Source of the DNA: Sulfurovum sp.
GTDB lineage: Bacteria; Campylobacterota; Campylobacteria; Campylobacterales; Sulfurovaceae
NCBI GenBank assembly: GCA_024637255.1
Contig: JAGXFO010000009.1
Span: 186,001 to 250,000, forward strand
Direction of reading: 5' to 3'
Length of the DNA stretch: 64,000 bases
Below the pieces are notes generated by a model that did not search any database, was not told where the DNA came from, and saw only the letters and a list, made by a program, of their open reading frames with translations. Shown here one piece after another: positions 36,730-46,872 of this stretch. The position numbers and the translations under genes are program-made. Each line of letters opens with the position of its first letter. Position 1 is the stretch's first letter.

Positions 36730-36758
36730 GGCATATAGCTGAGTTTAAATTTATCTTG

Positions 36759-36776
36759 AAATTACGTCGGTAATTT
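36759..36776 (+). terminator. Short hairpin before acs
   Basis: AAATTAC (36759-36765) pairs with GTAATTT (36770-36776), loop GTCG, followed by TTAT. It lies in the 74-base gap before acs and may partly separate the two units. Confidence 0.4.
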
Positions 36777-36803
36777 TTATATAAATTTACAAGAGGAAAA
36801 AAT

Positions 36804-38768
36804 ATGTTACAAAAAATCTATCATCCAAACCCTGAGTTTGCAAAAGATGCAAGAATAAAAAGTATGGATGAGTACAGTGCTTTAGTAAAAAAAGCTACTG
36901 ATGATTATGAAGGTTTCTGGAAAGGGTATGCAGACGAGAAGATCGATTGGTTTGAGCCGTATAATACGGTACTGGATGAATCTAATGCACCGTTCGTAAA
37001 ATGGTTTAGTGGCGGTAAACTAAATGTTGCGCACCAATGTGTTGACCGTCATATCAAGACTCATAAAAATAAAGCAGCAATTATCTTTGAAGGTGATAGA
37101 GGAGATAAGCAGGTTATTACCTATCTTGAGCTTTTTTACAATGTAAACAAGTTTGCCAACCTTCTTAAAGAAGATTTTGGTGTAAAAAAAGGTGACAGAG
37201 TAATCATCTATATGCCAATGATCCCTGAAGCTGCCTATGCGATGCTTGCCTGTGCACGTATCGGCGCAATCCACTCTATTGTATTTGGCGGATTCTCTTC
37301 GGAAGCACTACGCGACAGGATCGAAGATGCTGGAGCAAAAGTTGTGATCACTGCAGATGGTGCCTATAGAAAAACAAAGCCATATATGATAAAATCTGTG
37401 GTAGATGAAGCGCTTACAGGTAAAACACCGGTTGAAAAAGTGTTAGTGGTAGAGAGAAATCATGAAGAGGTTACTTGGGTAGCAGGACGTGACTACTCGT
37501 ATAATGAACTGATTCAGGGTAAATCGGGAAAATGTGATGCTGAACCCATGGAGAGTGAAGATCCTCTCTTTTTGCTTTATACCTCCGGTAGTACGGGCAA
37601 ACCAAAAGGAGTACAACACAACACGGCAGGATACATTCTTTGGGCACAAATGACGATGGAATGGGTATTTGACGTGAAAGAAAATGATACCTACTGGTGT
37701 ACAGCAGATATCGGCTGGATCACCGGGCATACCTACATTGTTTATGGGCCACTTGCCATGGGCGCTACAACGCTAATGTTTGAAGGTGTTATCACCTTCC
37801 CTGATGCAGGTCGTCCTTGGAAAATAGTAGAAGAACATAAGGTAAATCAGTTCTATACTGCACCTACTGCGATACGGGTACTTCACAAAATGGGTGAAGA
37901 AGAGCCAGCCAAATATGACCTTTCGAGTCTCAAAGTATTGGGAACCGTAGGAGAACCTATTGATCCAACGGCATGGAAATGGTACTATGAAGAGGTGGGA
38001 CAGAGTAAGTGTGCCATCGTAGATACATACTGGCAGACTGAGACAGGCGGCCACATTGTTTCTCCACTCCCTGGAGCTACGCCTATAAAGCCGGCATGTG
38101 CGACACTGCCCTTGCCAGGTATCATGGCAGAGATACTTGATCCTGAAACGGGCGAAAAAGTAGGTGAGGGTGAGAGTGGATATATGTGTGTAACACGCCC
38201 TTGGCCGTCACAGATCCGTGGCATATGGGGTGATGATGAGCGTTTCAAAAAGTCTTACTTCGGTGACGTGACAAAAGAAGGTAAACCTGTATACTTTACA
38301 GGTGACGGTGCAATCTATGGTGAAAATGGCTACATTACGATCACCGGCCGTACAGATGATGTGATCAATGTATCAGGGCACCGTATGGGTACGGCTGAAA
38401 TAGAAGCAGCGATTAAAAAACATAAGAATGTAGCTGCAGTAGCAGTTGTAGGTAAACCCCATGATCTTAAGGGAGAAGGTATTTTTGCCTATGTCGTACT
38501 CAAGCTTGTACCAGTAGACCATAAAGATGATGTAGCGGATGAGCTTGAAACCATGAAGGAGATCAATCAGATTATTAAAACAGAGATTGGTAACATTGCT
38601 TTGTGCGATGGCATCGTCTTTGTTCCGGATCTTCCAAAAACAAGATCCGGAAAGATTATGAGAAGAATTCTTAGGGCACTTGCAAAAGGCGAAAAGATTA
38701 CTCAAGATACCTCTACTCTTGAAGATCCCAGTATTGTTGGACAGATTGAGGATCTTCTCAACGCATAA
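36804..38768 (+). CDS. acs: Acetyl-CoA synthetase
   Basis: A 654-residue AMP-forming enzyme that turns acetate and CoA into acetyl-CoA. Core A3 is [16 protein letters not shown]5 region [17 protein letters not shown]8 [21 protein letters not shown]. The C-terminal lysine motif [11 protein letters not shown], the usual acetylation site for Acs, is intact. Length is typical. It follows ActP, DUF294 and DnaQ-like genes, giving a complete acetate uptake-activation module. ATG follows AAGAGGAAAAAAT. Confidence 0.96.
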   Translation: MLQKIYHPNPEFAKDARIKSMDEYSALVKKATDDYEGFWKGYADEKIDWFEPYNTVLDESNAPFVKWFSGGKLNVAHQCVDRHIKTHKNKAAIIFEGDRGDKQVITYLELFYNVNKFANLLKEDFGVKKGDRVIIYMPMIPEAAYAMLACARIGAIHSIVFGGFSSEALRDRIEDAGAKVVITADGAYRKTKPYMIKSVVDEALTGKTPVEKVLVVERNHEEVTWVAGRDYSYNELIQGKSGKCDAEPMESEDPLFLLYTSGSTGKPKGVQHNTAGYILWAQMTMEWVFDVKENDTYWCTADIGWITGHTYIVYGPLAMGATTLMFEGVITFPDAGRPWKIVEEHKVNQFYTAPTAIRVLHKMGEEEPAKYDLSSLKVLGTVGEPIDPTAWKWYYEEVGQSKCAIVDTYWQTETGGHIVSPLPGATPIKPACATLPLPGIMAEILDPETGEKVGEGESGYMCVTRPWPSQIRGIWGDDERFKKSYFGDVTKEGKPVYFTGDGAIYGENGYITITGRTDDVINVSGHRMGTAEIEAAIKKHKNVAAVAVVGKPHDLKGEGIFAYVVLKLVPVDHKDDVADELETMKEINQIIKTEIGNIALCDGIVFVPDLPKTRSGKIMRRILRALAKGEKITQDTSTLEDPSIVGQIEDLLNA

Positions 38769-38817
38769 AAGAAGGGGCGATGATTCAAGTTAAAATTCAA
38801 GTGTAGGACAGTTATTT

Positions 38818-39714
38818 ATGGAAAATTTTATTTTAATAGTATTGGCTATTTCCCTTGGATATGTATTCAAAAGATTACGTATTTTTCCGGAAGAGGCAGC
38901 AGCCATACTAAATAAGTTTGTTATATTTATTTCGCTTCCTGCAATGATACTGCTGCAAATCCCTAAGCTCTCATTCACGGTGGAGTTTATAATCCCCATC
39001 ATCATCGCATGGAGTGTGACGATCATTGCAGCTGTTATAACACTGACGGTATCTAAAATACTCCATTTTACAAAAGAAGTGACAGGAGCTTTAATGCTTG
39101 TTGCAGTATTAACCAATTCATCTTTTTTAGGTATTCCTATTATTAGTGCCTATTTGGGAGCAGAGGCACTGCCTTTTATTTTGGTATATGATCAAATAGG
39201 TACGTTTTTGGCACTTTCAACCTATGGTATATTTGTAGTGTCTTATTATTCAAATAAAAGTGAAATTAACTTTCAGACCATGGCAATTAAAGCGCTCACA
39301 TTTCCCCCATTTGTATCATTGATCACTGCATTGTTTTTTATCAATACGCCTTTTTCTGATACCGTCTCCAATGTATTGTCTACTTTGGCCAATACTATTG
39401 TGCCTGTTGCTTTAGTCGCAGTGGGGTTACAGCTACAGCTTAGAGTACCTAGACATGAAATACAACCTTTTGGTGTAGCGCTCTTTATAAAATTAATCAT
39501 TTCTCCAATCGTAGCTTTAGCTATAGTTTCCATAGCAGGATGGACAAATCTGGCAGCAAGTGTGTCGGTTATGGAGGCGGGAATGGCACCGATGATTACA
39601 GCAGGGGCTCTAGCATCTTTATCTGGACTTGCTCCAAGACTTAGTTCAGCCATCGTGGGCTATGGTGTACTCATCTCTTTTTTTACTACAGCGGTGTTAT
39701 TTAAATTTATATAA
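38818..39714 (+). CDS. AEC-family (auxin efflux carrier type) permease
   Basis: A 298-residue inner-membrane protein with about ten helices in two repeated halves. It shows the family pattern: FVIFISLPAMILLQI, VLTNSSFLGIPIISAYLG and MEAGMAPMITAGALASLSGLAPR. Bacterial members include malonate and malate permeases, so a carboxylate substrate fits the setting, but the family alone cannot say so. It starts 49 bases after acs and is followed by converging genes. Confidence 0.8.
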   Translation: MENFILIVLAISLGYVFKRLRIFPEEAAAILNKFVIFISLPAMILLQIPKLSFTVEFIIPIIIAWSVTIIAAVITLTVSKILHFTKEVTGALMLVAVLTNSSFLGIPIISAYLGAEALPFILVYDQIGTFLALSTYGIFVVSYYSNKSEINFQTMAIKALTFPPFVSLITALFFINTPFSDTVSNVLSTLANTIVPVALVAVGLQLQLRVPRHEIQPFGVALFIKLIISPIVALAIVSIAGWTNLAASVSVMEAGMAPMITAGALASLSGLAPRLSSAIVGYGVLISFFTTAVLFKFI

Positions 39715-39775
39715 AGTGTGCCAGGACTAGACATATGTGATGCTTGAGGACGATAAACAAGTATAGCAGATACTT

Positions 39776-40975
39776 CTATTGACCTTTTCCATCAATATAT
39801 TGCTTTTTAAACCAAACATAATACAGTGCAGCAAAAATAAATCCGATACCTAAAATTAATGTGATACCCTCAAGAGAAAGTCCCCATTTTGCAGCATACC
39901 CTATAAACATTGCTGTAGCTACATTGGAAAGCATGAAGAACATATCATTGTAGGAAATGACTCGTCCCATGAAAGATGAATCTGTTTCTTCCTGTATGAG
40001 TAGGTAAGTGTATGACCATAATGTTGTGATGAAAAAACCTGTCACAAACAAAGCGACGAGTGCTAGATAAAAGTTGTATTCAAATACCGACCAGAGCATA
40101 ATGGCAAGCCCCTGTAGGATGAAAAAATAATGTAAATTTTGTTTTGAAATAATTTTGCTTATCAAAAAAGGCCCTATCATTAAGCCTAGTGCCCTGGTGG
40201 CGTTCATCCAGCCTATGGCAAGAGGGACGGCTATGAATTCTTTGTATTTAAAATCTGCAAGCAGGGTAATGAGTGCATCAAAACTAGTGAGTCCTATGGC
40301 AGCGTGCAGTAAGATGAGATGAAGTATCTTTTTATGTGATATCAGATAGCTAAACCCATTTTTGAACATTTGCCAGTTTGAGTCAGTGTGTACAATTTTT
40401 TCAAGAGAGAGCTTTAGTTCAAGCAAGAGCAGTATCGCGACACTGTACAGGACAACATCTATCATAAAAGCGGTATCGAATCCCATAAAATGTGTTGCAA
40501 TGCCTCCTGCGGCCATACCTAAAGCATAACATAATGACCAGATGATAGAGTGTATCTCGTTAGTATTCTTAAGCATTTTTCCTTGTACGAGCTTAGGAAA
40601 GAGTGTCATCTCGGCAGAAAAGAGCATTGAAGCAGCCGAAGAACGCAGAAAGATGAGTATCATTAAAACCCAGATATGCTCCAATGAATCAATGAAGATA
40701 AAACCCAGGGTCATAGTGATTTCTATTAGCAAGAGAGTGAGCATAAGTTTTTTAAATTCTATACGGTCGATGATTATGCCTATAAGCGGAGCAAGGATAA
40801 CCGCAGGTAGCATCGCCATGGAAGCGGTTAAAGCAATGGTGATCTCATCTGCACCATAGGCTACAATCATAGAGAAGATGGCTACCTGGGAAAACCATGT
40901 TCCAAAATAGGAGATGAATTGCACAAGAGAGAGTCTTCTTATGGTGGGATGTTTAAGTGTTTCGAGGTAGGTCAT
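39776..40975 (-). CDS. MFS transporter
   Basis: A 399-residue inner-membrane carrier with 12 predicted helices. The first half has the MFS signature between helices 2 and 3 (IIIDRIEFKKLMLTLLLIEI) and the second ends with TGFFITTLWSYTYLLIQEET. It is of the enterobactin-exporter-like (MFS_3) type; the substrate cannot be told. It is the last gene of the rpoD-cinA-like-MFS unit, beginning 5 bases after the cinA-like stop. Confidence 0.75.
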   Translation of the reverse strand: MTYLETLKHPTIRRLSLVQFISYFGTWFSQVAIFSMIVAYGADEITIALTASMAMLPAVILAPLIGIIIDRIEFKKLMLTLLLIEITMTLGFIFIDSLEHIWVLMILIFLRSSAASMLFSAEMTLFPKLVQGKMLKNTNEIHSIIWSLCYALGMAAGGIATHFMGFDTAFMIDVVLYSVAILLLLELKLSLEKIVHTDSNWQMFKNGFSYLISHKKILHLILLHAAIGLTSFDALITLLADFKYKEFIAVPLAIGWMNATRALGLMIGPFLISKIISKQNLHYFFILQGLAIMLWSVFEYNFYLALVALFVTGFFITTLWSYTYLLIQEETDSSFMGRVISYNDMFFMLSNVATAMFIGYAAKWGLSLEGITLILGIGFIFAALYYVWFKKQYIDGKGQ

Positions 40976-40980
40976 AATGT

Positions 40981-41736
40981 TTAGAGGTTGCTTTCATCAG
41001 TGAGGCTATAGATTATTTTTTTGTCTTCGAGTAGATCTATGTATCTTTGAAATGCACCCTCTGCCAATTTTTTATTTCGTGAAGCTGCTGAGATGGTGAC
41101 TCGCCATCCATCACTATAGAGTTTTGGTAAGGAAGAAGACTCGACTTCTTTGGGCATAGTTTCCATCACTTCAATAAATATATTTTCCTTGCAAAGTGCA
41201 GTAAGCGTATGACGATAGTAGTTTGTTTTGTTGGGTATGAGTTTGTCCAGTATTGCCTCTACCATCGGGTGACTCATTTCTGGAAAACCAGGCATAAAGT
41301 AGTAGCGTTCATCCAGGGAGAATGCAGGCATGTTATTGACAGGGTTATCGAGGAGTTTTGCATCTACGGGAAGTTCTGCCATACGTATGGAGTGTGGGTA
41401 AGCATTTTTTCCAAGTTTCTTTTCGATGATTTTTTTTGCTTCTTGGTGAATGAGAATGTGGCCGTCTTTAAGTGCAATGGCTGCACATTTTCTAGTGTAG
41501 TCATCAGGGGTAGAACCGATACCGCCAAAAGAAAATAATATAGAATTTTCCTGAGAAGCGATAAACTTGATGGTTTGTACAATCAGAGCAGGGTCATCTT
41601 CGATGATAAAAGAGCCGCTGAGTTTATGCCCTTTTTGTTCTAAGGTTTTGCTAACAAAGTCGAAGTGTTTATCTATTCTCCGACGGTTAAGGATCTCCGT
41701 GCCTATGATTAGGGCGAAAAATCTAGGCTCAGACAT
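40981..41736 (-). CDS. CinA-like molybdopterin-binding-domain protein
   Basis: A 251-residue cytosolic protein with the MoCF/MPT-binding fold seen in the N-terminal half of CinA: ALIIGTEILNRRRIDKHFDFVSK, IIEDDPALIVQTIKFIA and SFGGIGSTPDDYTRKCAA. It lacks the C-terminal nicotinamide-nucleotide amidase domain of full CinA, so it is a short stand-alone form, likely an ADP-ribose or NAD-derivative pyrophosphatase. It starts 15 bases after rpoD and is read with it. Confidence 0.78.
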   Translation of the reverse strand: MSEPRFFALIIGTEILNRRRIDKHFDFVSKTLEQKGHKLSGSFIIEDDPALIVQTIKFIASQENSILFSFGGIGSTPDDYTRKCAAIALKDGHILIHQEAKKIIEKKLGKNAYPHSIRMAELPVDAKLLDNPVNNMPAFSLDERYYFMPGFPEMSHPMVEAILDKLIPNKTNYYRHTLTALCKENIFIEVMETMPKEVESSSLPKLYSDGWRVTISAASRNKKLAEGAFQRYIDLLEDKKIIYSLTDESNL

Positions 41737-41751
41737 TTAAAATCCTTTGAA

Positions 41752-43611
41752 TTACTCTTCTATGTAGTTTTTAAGTTTTCTACCTACTTTAGGGTGTTTA
41801 AGTTTTTTGATTGCAGATGACTCTATCTGGCGAACTCTTTCACGCGTAACATTAAGCTCTTTTCCTATCTCTTCAAGTGTTCTGTCACTTTCATCTTCTA
41901 AAAGACCAAAGCGCATACGTATGACGGCTTTTTCTCTTTCATTAAGCTGGTCAAGCACGTCATCTATTTGGTTGTTAAGGTCATCTTTGAGTACAACATC
42001 GGTCGGACTCAGAGTTGTTTTGTCTTCGATAAAGTCACCAAATCTACCATCATCTTCATCTCCTACAGGTGTTTCAAGACTGACAGGTTCTTTGGTGATT
42101 TTGATGACATTTTTTACTTTATCCACAGAGAGTCCTACTTCTTCGGCGATAGTATCAAGATCGGGCTCTTTTCCTGTTTCCTGAAGGTGCTTTCTGATGA
42201 TCTTATTGATACGGTTAATCGTCTCTATCATGTGGATAGGGATACGAATGGTTCTGGCCTGGTCTGCAATGGCTCTGGAAATAGCCTGGCGTATCCACCA
42301 CGTGGCATAGGTTGAAAATTTGTATCCTTTTTCGTATTCAAATTTATCAACCGCTTTCATGAGACCGATATTTCCTTCCTGAATAAGGTCAAGAAAAGGA
42401 AGTCCTCTGTTTGTATAGCGCTTAGCAATGGAGACAACCAATCTGAGGTTAGACTTTGCCATACGTGTTTTAGCCACTTCGCTTTTGGCTTTACCTCGAC
42501 GTATCTGCCCCAAAATCTCCTGAAGCTTTTCTTCGGAAAGATCAAAGCTGCCTTTACTTGCTTCTCTTGTCTCAAAAAGTTTTTTGATTTCAACATAGGT
42601 GCTTACCATCGTAGTCTCAGGTACAGCATCGATAATATCGTCTTTGTCCATATTGATGATGTTACTAAGCAGCTTGGTATGATTTTCGTTTAGTGTTTCA
42701 TTGAAAAGTGGTAGTTTGTATTCCAAACGTTTAAGTTCACGCTCAAAGCTGTCATCGCTTGTAAGTGCAGTTTCCATAGCTTTTACCAGTTCGTTGATCA
42801 GTTTGGATGTAGGTCCAAGGTTCAAAAGGGCAGATTTAAGCTGTTCTTTCTTAAAAGCAATCTTAAGACGTTCATGAAGAATAACGATGGGATCGCTTTC
42901 ATTTTGCATAAAAATATCAAGATCATCACGCGCTTTCATCCACTCTTTTTTTGCTTTTTCCAACTGTTTGAAGCTGTCTACTACCTGTTTGACTCTTTTA
43001 TCATCTTTTGGCAGAGAAGTATTGCTGTCTTCATCATCACTGTTATCATCCTCATCATCACTATCCTCTTTTTCGGCTTTTTCGTCTTCGAAACTTTTAA
43101 AAAGCTCTTTTACCCGTCTTTCACGATTAAGTAAAGGTTCCTTGTAGTTGATAATGTACCCTATAAGATAAGGGACAGAGCAAATAGCATCAATAATAAC
43201 ATCTTCTCCTTCTTCGATACTCATGGAAAGATCAATTTCCTCTTCCTTGGTCAGCAAAGGAATCTTACCCATCTCACGCAGGTACATTCTTACAGGACTA
43301 TCTGAGCGACTCCACTCTAGAAGTTCTTTTTCTTTGTGCAGGTCAAAATGATCTTCAGTATCATTTTCTAGAAGCTTTTTTCTTGCGTCTTCTTTTTTCT
43401 TTTTTTCTTTGCCTGTGAGGAACTTTGAGTATTCTGAAGCAGAAACGATTTCTACCTTCGCTTCTGTTGCAAGTGAATGGATCTTTTTTGCCTGTGCAGC
43501 TGTGGGCTGTTTGCTAAACTCTTTTGCCATGTTTTCAAGTGTGACCGCATCACCTTTTTTCTTGGACTTAAATAACGTCTCTATACTTTTCATACTATCT
43601 TTTATTGCCAT
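41752..43611 (-). CDS. rpoD: Primary sigma factor (sigma-70)
   Basis: A 619-residue sigma factor. Region 1.2 starts at about [17 protein letters not shown], an acidic non-conserved block with runs of Asp/Glu sits around residues 180-205, region 2 has [37 protein letters not shown] and [18 protein letters not shown]. Region 3 holds [15 protein letters not shown], and region 4 ends with [19 protein letters not shown]. An internal stretch is somewhat diverged, as usual in Campylobacterota. A TATAAT on the minus strand lies 50 bases upstream. Confidence 0.96.
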   Translation of the reverse strand: MAIKDSMKSIETLFKSKKKGDAVTLENMAKEFSKQPTAAQAKKIHSLATEAKVEIVSASEYSKFLTGKEKKKKEDARKKLLENDTEDHFDLHKEKELLEWSRSDSPVRMYLREMGKIPLLTKEEEIDLSMSIEEGEDVIIDAICSVPYLIGYIINYKEPLLNRERRVKELFKSFEDEKAEKEDSDDEDDNSDDEDSNTSLPKDDKRVKQVVDSFKQLEKAKKEWMKARDDLDIFMQNESDPIVILHERLKIAFKKEQLKSALLNLGPTSKLINELVKAMETALTSDDSFERELKRLEYKLPLFNETLNENHTKLLSNIINMDKDDIIDAVPETTMVSTYVEIKKLFETREASKGSFDLSEEKLQEILGQIRRGKAKSEVAKTRMAKSNLRLVVSIAKRYTNRGLPFLDLIQEGNIGLMKAVDKFEYEKGYKFSTYATWWIRQAISRAIADQARTIRIPIHMIETINRINKIIRKHLQETGKEPDLDTIAEEVGLSVDKVKNVIKITKEPVSLETPVGDEDDGRFGDFIEDKTTLSPTDVVLKDDLNNQIDDVLDQLNEREKAVIRMRFGLLEDESDRTLEEIGKELNVTRERVRQIESSAIKKLKHPKVGRKLKNYIEE

Positions 43612-43660
43612 TTAAAACCTTTGATGTGCGAGGCGAAAACCTCAGAGTTAATTAAGGTGG

Positions 43661-43666
43661 ATTATA
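43661..43666 (-). promoter_or_regulatory. -10 box for rpoD (minus strand)
   Basis: TATAAT on the minus strand, about 50 bases before the rpoD start. The leader that follows contains a GAGG/CCTC hairpin around 43629-43642. Confidence 0.45.
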
Positions 43667-43720
43667 CCGAAATTTTATTGTTTTTGTAGTATAAAATTTG
43701 TCAAAAGTTATTTTTTTGGT

Positions 43721-43726
43721 TATAAT
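43721..43726 (+). promoter_or_regulatory. -10 box for leuD-leuB
   Basis: TATAAT followed by CGCAAAA, about 90 bases before the leuD start, divergent to the rpoD promoter. Confidence 0.5.
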
Positions 43727-43813
43727 CGCAAAAATTTTAGTCGCATCAAGATCTAAACACAAAGCTTTAGTGAGAAGAATTTGAAATGGGTTTTGCTTAT
43801 TTTGAAGGAGACA

Positions 43814-44329
43814 ATGATGAAGGATAATACTTTGCAAGGTAAAGTTTGGAAATTTGGTGATAACGTCGATACCGACCTGATCATCGCAGCAAGATACCTC
43901 AATACGAGTGAGCCATCAGAATTGGCTAAACATGTCATGGAAGATGCAGACCCTGAGTTTGTCTCTAAGATGACAGAAGGCGATATTATAGTTGCAGGTG
44001 AAAATTTCGGATGTGGTTCCAGTCGTGAACATGCCCCTATAGCGCTTAAGGCAGCAGGTATTTCTGCAGTCATTGCTCCCACATTTGCACGTATCTTTTA
44101 TAGAAACGCATTTAATATGGGACTTCCTATTTTTGAGCTTGCCCAGTCAGCAGAGATTAATGAAGGCGATGTAATAAGGGTAGATATGGCAGCAGGTGAA
44201 GTAATCAATGTTTCTCAGGCTAAAACATATAAATTCTCGCCTATTCCTGATTTCATGCAGGAGTTGGTAGACGCAGGCGGACTCATAGCTTTTGCTAAAA
44301 AAGAGATAGCAGAGAAAAAGAAATCATAA
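43814..44329 (+). CDS. leuD: 3-isopropylmalate dehydratase small subunit
   Basis: A 171-residue small subunit of isopropylmalate isomerase in leucine synthesis, working with LeuC. Core motifs are VDTDLIIAARYLNTSEP, GDIIVAGENFGCGSSREHAPIALKAAG and ARIFYRNAFNMGLPI. ATG at 43814 (MMKDNTLQ) is chosen because GAAGGAG ends 4 bases before it; the 11 residues upstream in frame do not belong. leuC is not in the window. leuB follows after a 108-base gap. Confidence 0.93.
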   Translation: MMKDNTLQGKVWKFGDNVDTDLIIAARYLNTSEPSELAKHVMEDADPEFVSKMTEGDIIVAGENFGCGSSREHAPIALKAAGISAVIAPTFARIFYRNAFNMGLPIFELAQSAEINEGDVIRVDMAAGEVINVSQAKTYKFSPIPDFMQELVDAGGLIAFAKKEIAEKKKS

Positions 44330-44346
44330 AGATTTAATATCTTTTT
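44328..44346 (+). terminator. Weak hairpin between leuD and leuB
   Basis: AAAGAT (44328-44333) pairs with ATCTTT (44339-44344), followed by TT and A-rich sequence, directly at the leuD stop. It may limit read-through or process the transcript. Confidence 0.4.
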
Positions 44347-44437
44347 AAAGTAAAAATGCAAAGACCATGCAGATGTTGAATTTTTTTTCACAGAAAGCTA
44401 AAGCAATTCATTGTTTATTAAAATAAGGAAATAGAGT

Positions 44438-45508
44438 ATGAGTAAAAGTTATAGAATTGGTGTGATTAAGGGTGATGGAATTGGTCCTGAAATTATTGAT
44501 GAAGCCATAAAGGTATTGGATGCAGTTTCTGTGAAACAGGATTTTAATCTTAGGTATGAAGAGATGCTGCTTGGCGGTGCTGCCATAGATGAAACAGGCG
44601 TACCTTTACCTGAAGAGACCATTCAGGGGGTAAAAAAGTGTGATGCTGTCCTTTTTGGTGCTATAGGGGGGCCAAAATGGGACAATCTTGAGAGACAGTT
44701 ACGTCCTGAGACGGGACTTTTGGGTCTTCGTAAAGAGATGGGCACCTTTGCAAACCTCAGACCGGCAATGGTCTATGATGAGTTGATAAATGCATCAAGT
44801 CTTAAGCCTGAGGTGATCGAGGGTGTAGATATTATGGTGGTGCGTGAACTAACCGGCGGCATTTACTTTGGGCAACCAAGAGAGTTGCAAAAAGATAAAG
44901 CATTTAACACAATGATTTACACACGGGAAGAAGTGCAGCGTATCGCAGTTGTAGCGTTTGATATTGCGATGAAACGTAAAAAACGTATCTGTTCAGTGGA
45001 TAAGGCAAATGTACTTGAGGTAAGCCAGTTTTGGAGAGAAATCGTAGAAGAAGTGGCCAAAGATTACCCTGAAGTAGAGCTTTCTCATATGTATGTAGAC
45101 AATGCAGCTATGCAGCTTATCAGGGACCCCAGACAATTTGATGTCATTTTGACAGGAAATATATTTGGCGATATTCTTTCGGATGCAGCAAGTATGCTAA
45201 GTGGGTCCATAGGTCTTCTTCCAAGCGCAAGTATGGGCAAGGGTGTAGGTTTGTTTGAACCTATTCATGGTTCTGCGCCAGATATCGCCGGACAAGGTAT
45301 TGCCAACCCGTTGGCGACCATCTCTTCTGCCAGTATGATGCTGCGTTATGCGTTAGGTGAAATAGCTGCAGCAGACAAGATAGACAATGCCATTAAAAAA
45401 GCATTGAGTGAAGGTTATCGCACGGGTGACATTGGTGACTATGATGCAAAAGAGATATGTACCTGTAGTGAGATGGGCGATATCATCGCTGATTATGCAT
45501 CTAAATAG
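44438..45508 (+). CDS. leuB: 3-isopropylmalate dehydrogenase
   Basis: A 356-residue NAD-dependent oxidative decarboxylase in leucine synthesis. Motifs include [72 protein letters not shown] and [18 protein letters not shown]. Length normal. ATG follows AAATAAGGAAATAGAGT. A diverged repeat element lies between its end and cca. Confidence 0.96.
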   Translation: MSKSYRIGVIKGDGIGPEIIDEAIKVLDAVSVKQDFNLRYEEMLLGGAAIDETGVPLPEETIQGVKKCDAVLFGAIGGPKWDNLERQLRPETGLLGLRKEMGTFANLRPAMVYDELINASSLKPEVIEGVDIMVVRELTGGIYFGQPRELQKDKAFNTMIYTREEVQRIAVVAFDIAMKRKKRICSVDKANVLEVSQFWREIVEEVAKDYPEVELSHMYVDNAAMQLIRDPRQFDVILTGNIFGDILSDAASMLSGSIGLLPSASMGKGVGLFEPIHGSAPDIAGQGIANPLATISSASMMLRYALGEIAAADKIDNAIKKALSEGYRTGDIGDYDAKEICTCSEMGDIIADYASK

Positions 45509-45603
45509 GACATAAAACGAACAAAGTCCGTTTTACTGCGTTAACACTGGGTTTCCTTCAGCAGGAAACTCACGCAACTGGTTGCTTTTTACTTAATTTC
45601 AAC
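45507..45603 (+). repeat. Dispersed coding-like intergenic repeat, copy A
   Basis: About 95 bases that match copy B (47711-47803) at roughly three of four positions, mostly by transitions. Both translate to NK(V/A)xFxxLTLGFLQQ and a TGCF/TGRF end, and contain the hairpin-like GTTTCCTTCAGCAGGAAAC. In this copy the start codon position is ACG instead of ATG. The frame runs into the first bases of cca (stop at 45640-45642). It may be a remnant of a translated small gene or a selfish repeat. Confidence 0.6.
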
Positions 45604-45628
45604 CAGATAATGATAAAAAAGGGATGGC

Positions 45629-46795
45629 ATGCCCACTATTAAATCTTTTCCACATTTTTTTTCTCAAACAGACCCCCGTATACTTCAAGATATTCAAACA
45701 GTGACTGATTATTTAACGCAAAACTATAATGCCAAGTGCTATGTGGTGGGCGGTGCCGTACGTGATCGTATTTTAGGCTATGTGTGTAAAGATTATGACA
45801 TTGAGTGTTTTGGTATCTGTGTAGAAGATTTTGAGAAAGCTATGCAGCATTTGGGTGGACAGGGTGTGGGGAAAAGTTTCTTTGTGTATAAATATCACCA
45901 TTTGGATATCTGTTTGCCAAGAACGGAACAAAAAATTGCCAAAGGACATAAAGGCTTTAAAGTAGATTTGGCAAAAGATGAAAAAGAAGCATCTAGAAGA
46001 CGGGACTTTACGGTGAATGCTTTAATGTACGACATCCAAAATGAACGCATAATTGACTTTTGGCATGGCTTTGAAGATTTGGAACATAAAATACTTCGTG
46101 TTGTGGATGAGCATGCTTTTGTTGATGACAGCTTGCGCGTACTGCGTGCCATGCAGCTTGCTACACGTTTTGGTTTTAAAGTAGAGGAAAAAAGTTGTAA
46201 GCTCTGTCAAAGTATTGCTCTAGACGATTTACCAAAAGAACGACTGTTTATAGAGTTTGAAAAAATGTTTACGGGCAGGTATTTACACTATGGACTCTAC
46301 TATTTGTTTGCACTTGGTATTTTTGAAAAACTTTTTCATGTTGAGAAGTCTTTGTCTGAAAATATACAGAGAAAAACTTTTATAGCCTTAAGCAAAAAGC
46401 TCCAAAAAGCTCAGCAGGATTTTGCAGATAAACTAAGACCGTACTATTATCTTTTTATCTGTAGACCGTATTTGCAAACAGATATAGTTGAGGTATTGGA
46501 GCGTCTAGGTGCGCCCAGGCGCTATTATAAAAAAATAACAGCAGCACCCATACCTAAAAATGTTACACCGTCTTTTGTAGCCAATCTGTCACTCAAGGAA
46601 GGCATCATAGAGTATGTGGGCAATTATGATGCCAGAGTGAGAGCTATGGCAAAGAAACTAGATGTATGGGACAAACCTTTCGACAGAGGCGTGACGGCGG
46701 AAGAACTTTTGGATGAGGGGTTTGTGGGCCAGGACCTGGGTTGTGAACTTGACAGGCGAACCCAAGAGAAGATAATGACTTTGAAAGAAAAATAG
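45629..46795 (+). CDS. cca: CCA tRNA nucleotidyltransferase / poly(A) polymerase-family protein
   Basis: A 388-residue class II nucleotidyltransferase that adds CCA to tRNA 3' ends. The active-site motif is CYVVGGAVRDRILGYVCKDYDIE with the catalytic Asp pair, followed by FKVDLAKDEKEASRRRDFTVNALMYDI and the RRDFT sequence. VDDSLRVLRAMQLATRFGFKVE gives the nucleotide-recognition motif. It is a Cca-like rather than a poly(A)-polymerase protein by its epsilon context, but this cannot be settled from sequence alone. Confidence 0.87.
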   Translation: MPTIKSFPHFFSQTDPRILQDIQTVTDYLTQNYNAKCYVVGGAVRDRILGYVCKDYDIECFGICVEDFEKAMQHLGGQGVGKSFFVYKYHHLDICLPRTEQKIAKGHKGFKVDLAKDEKEASRRRDFTVNALMYDIQNERIIDFWHGFEDLEHKILRVVDEHAFVDDSLRVLRAMQLATRFGFKVEEKSCKLCQSIALDDLPKERLFIEFEKMFTGRYLHYGLYYLFALGIFEKLFHVEKSLSENIQRKTFIALSKKLQKAQQDFADKLRPYYYLFICRPYLQTDIVEVLERLGAPRRYYKKITAAPIPKNVTPSFVANLSLKEGIIEYVGNYDARVRAMAKKLDVWDKPFDRGVTAEELLDEGFVGQDLGCELDRRTQEKIMTLKEK

Positions 46796-46796
46796 G

Positions 46797-46802
46797 TATA
46801 AT
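46797..46802 (+). promoter_or_regulatory. -10 box very close to an ATG before purU
   Basis: TATAAT with an ATG at 46810, only 7 bases after it. That ATG is in frame with purU and would be leaderless; the more usual start at 46873 has an AGGGTGA upstream. Confidence 0.5.
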
Positions 46803-46872
46803 TTTATAAATGAATCCATTATGGGTGTCTGGATTATTTAGAGAATCCAATTTAATAAAAACTAGGGTGACT

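Noticed and set aside
41807..43147. Several plus-strand frames opposite rpoD
   Set aside because: Serine-rich shadows of the sigma factor gene on the minus strand.
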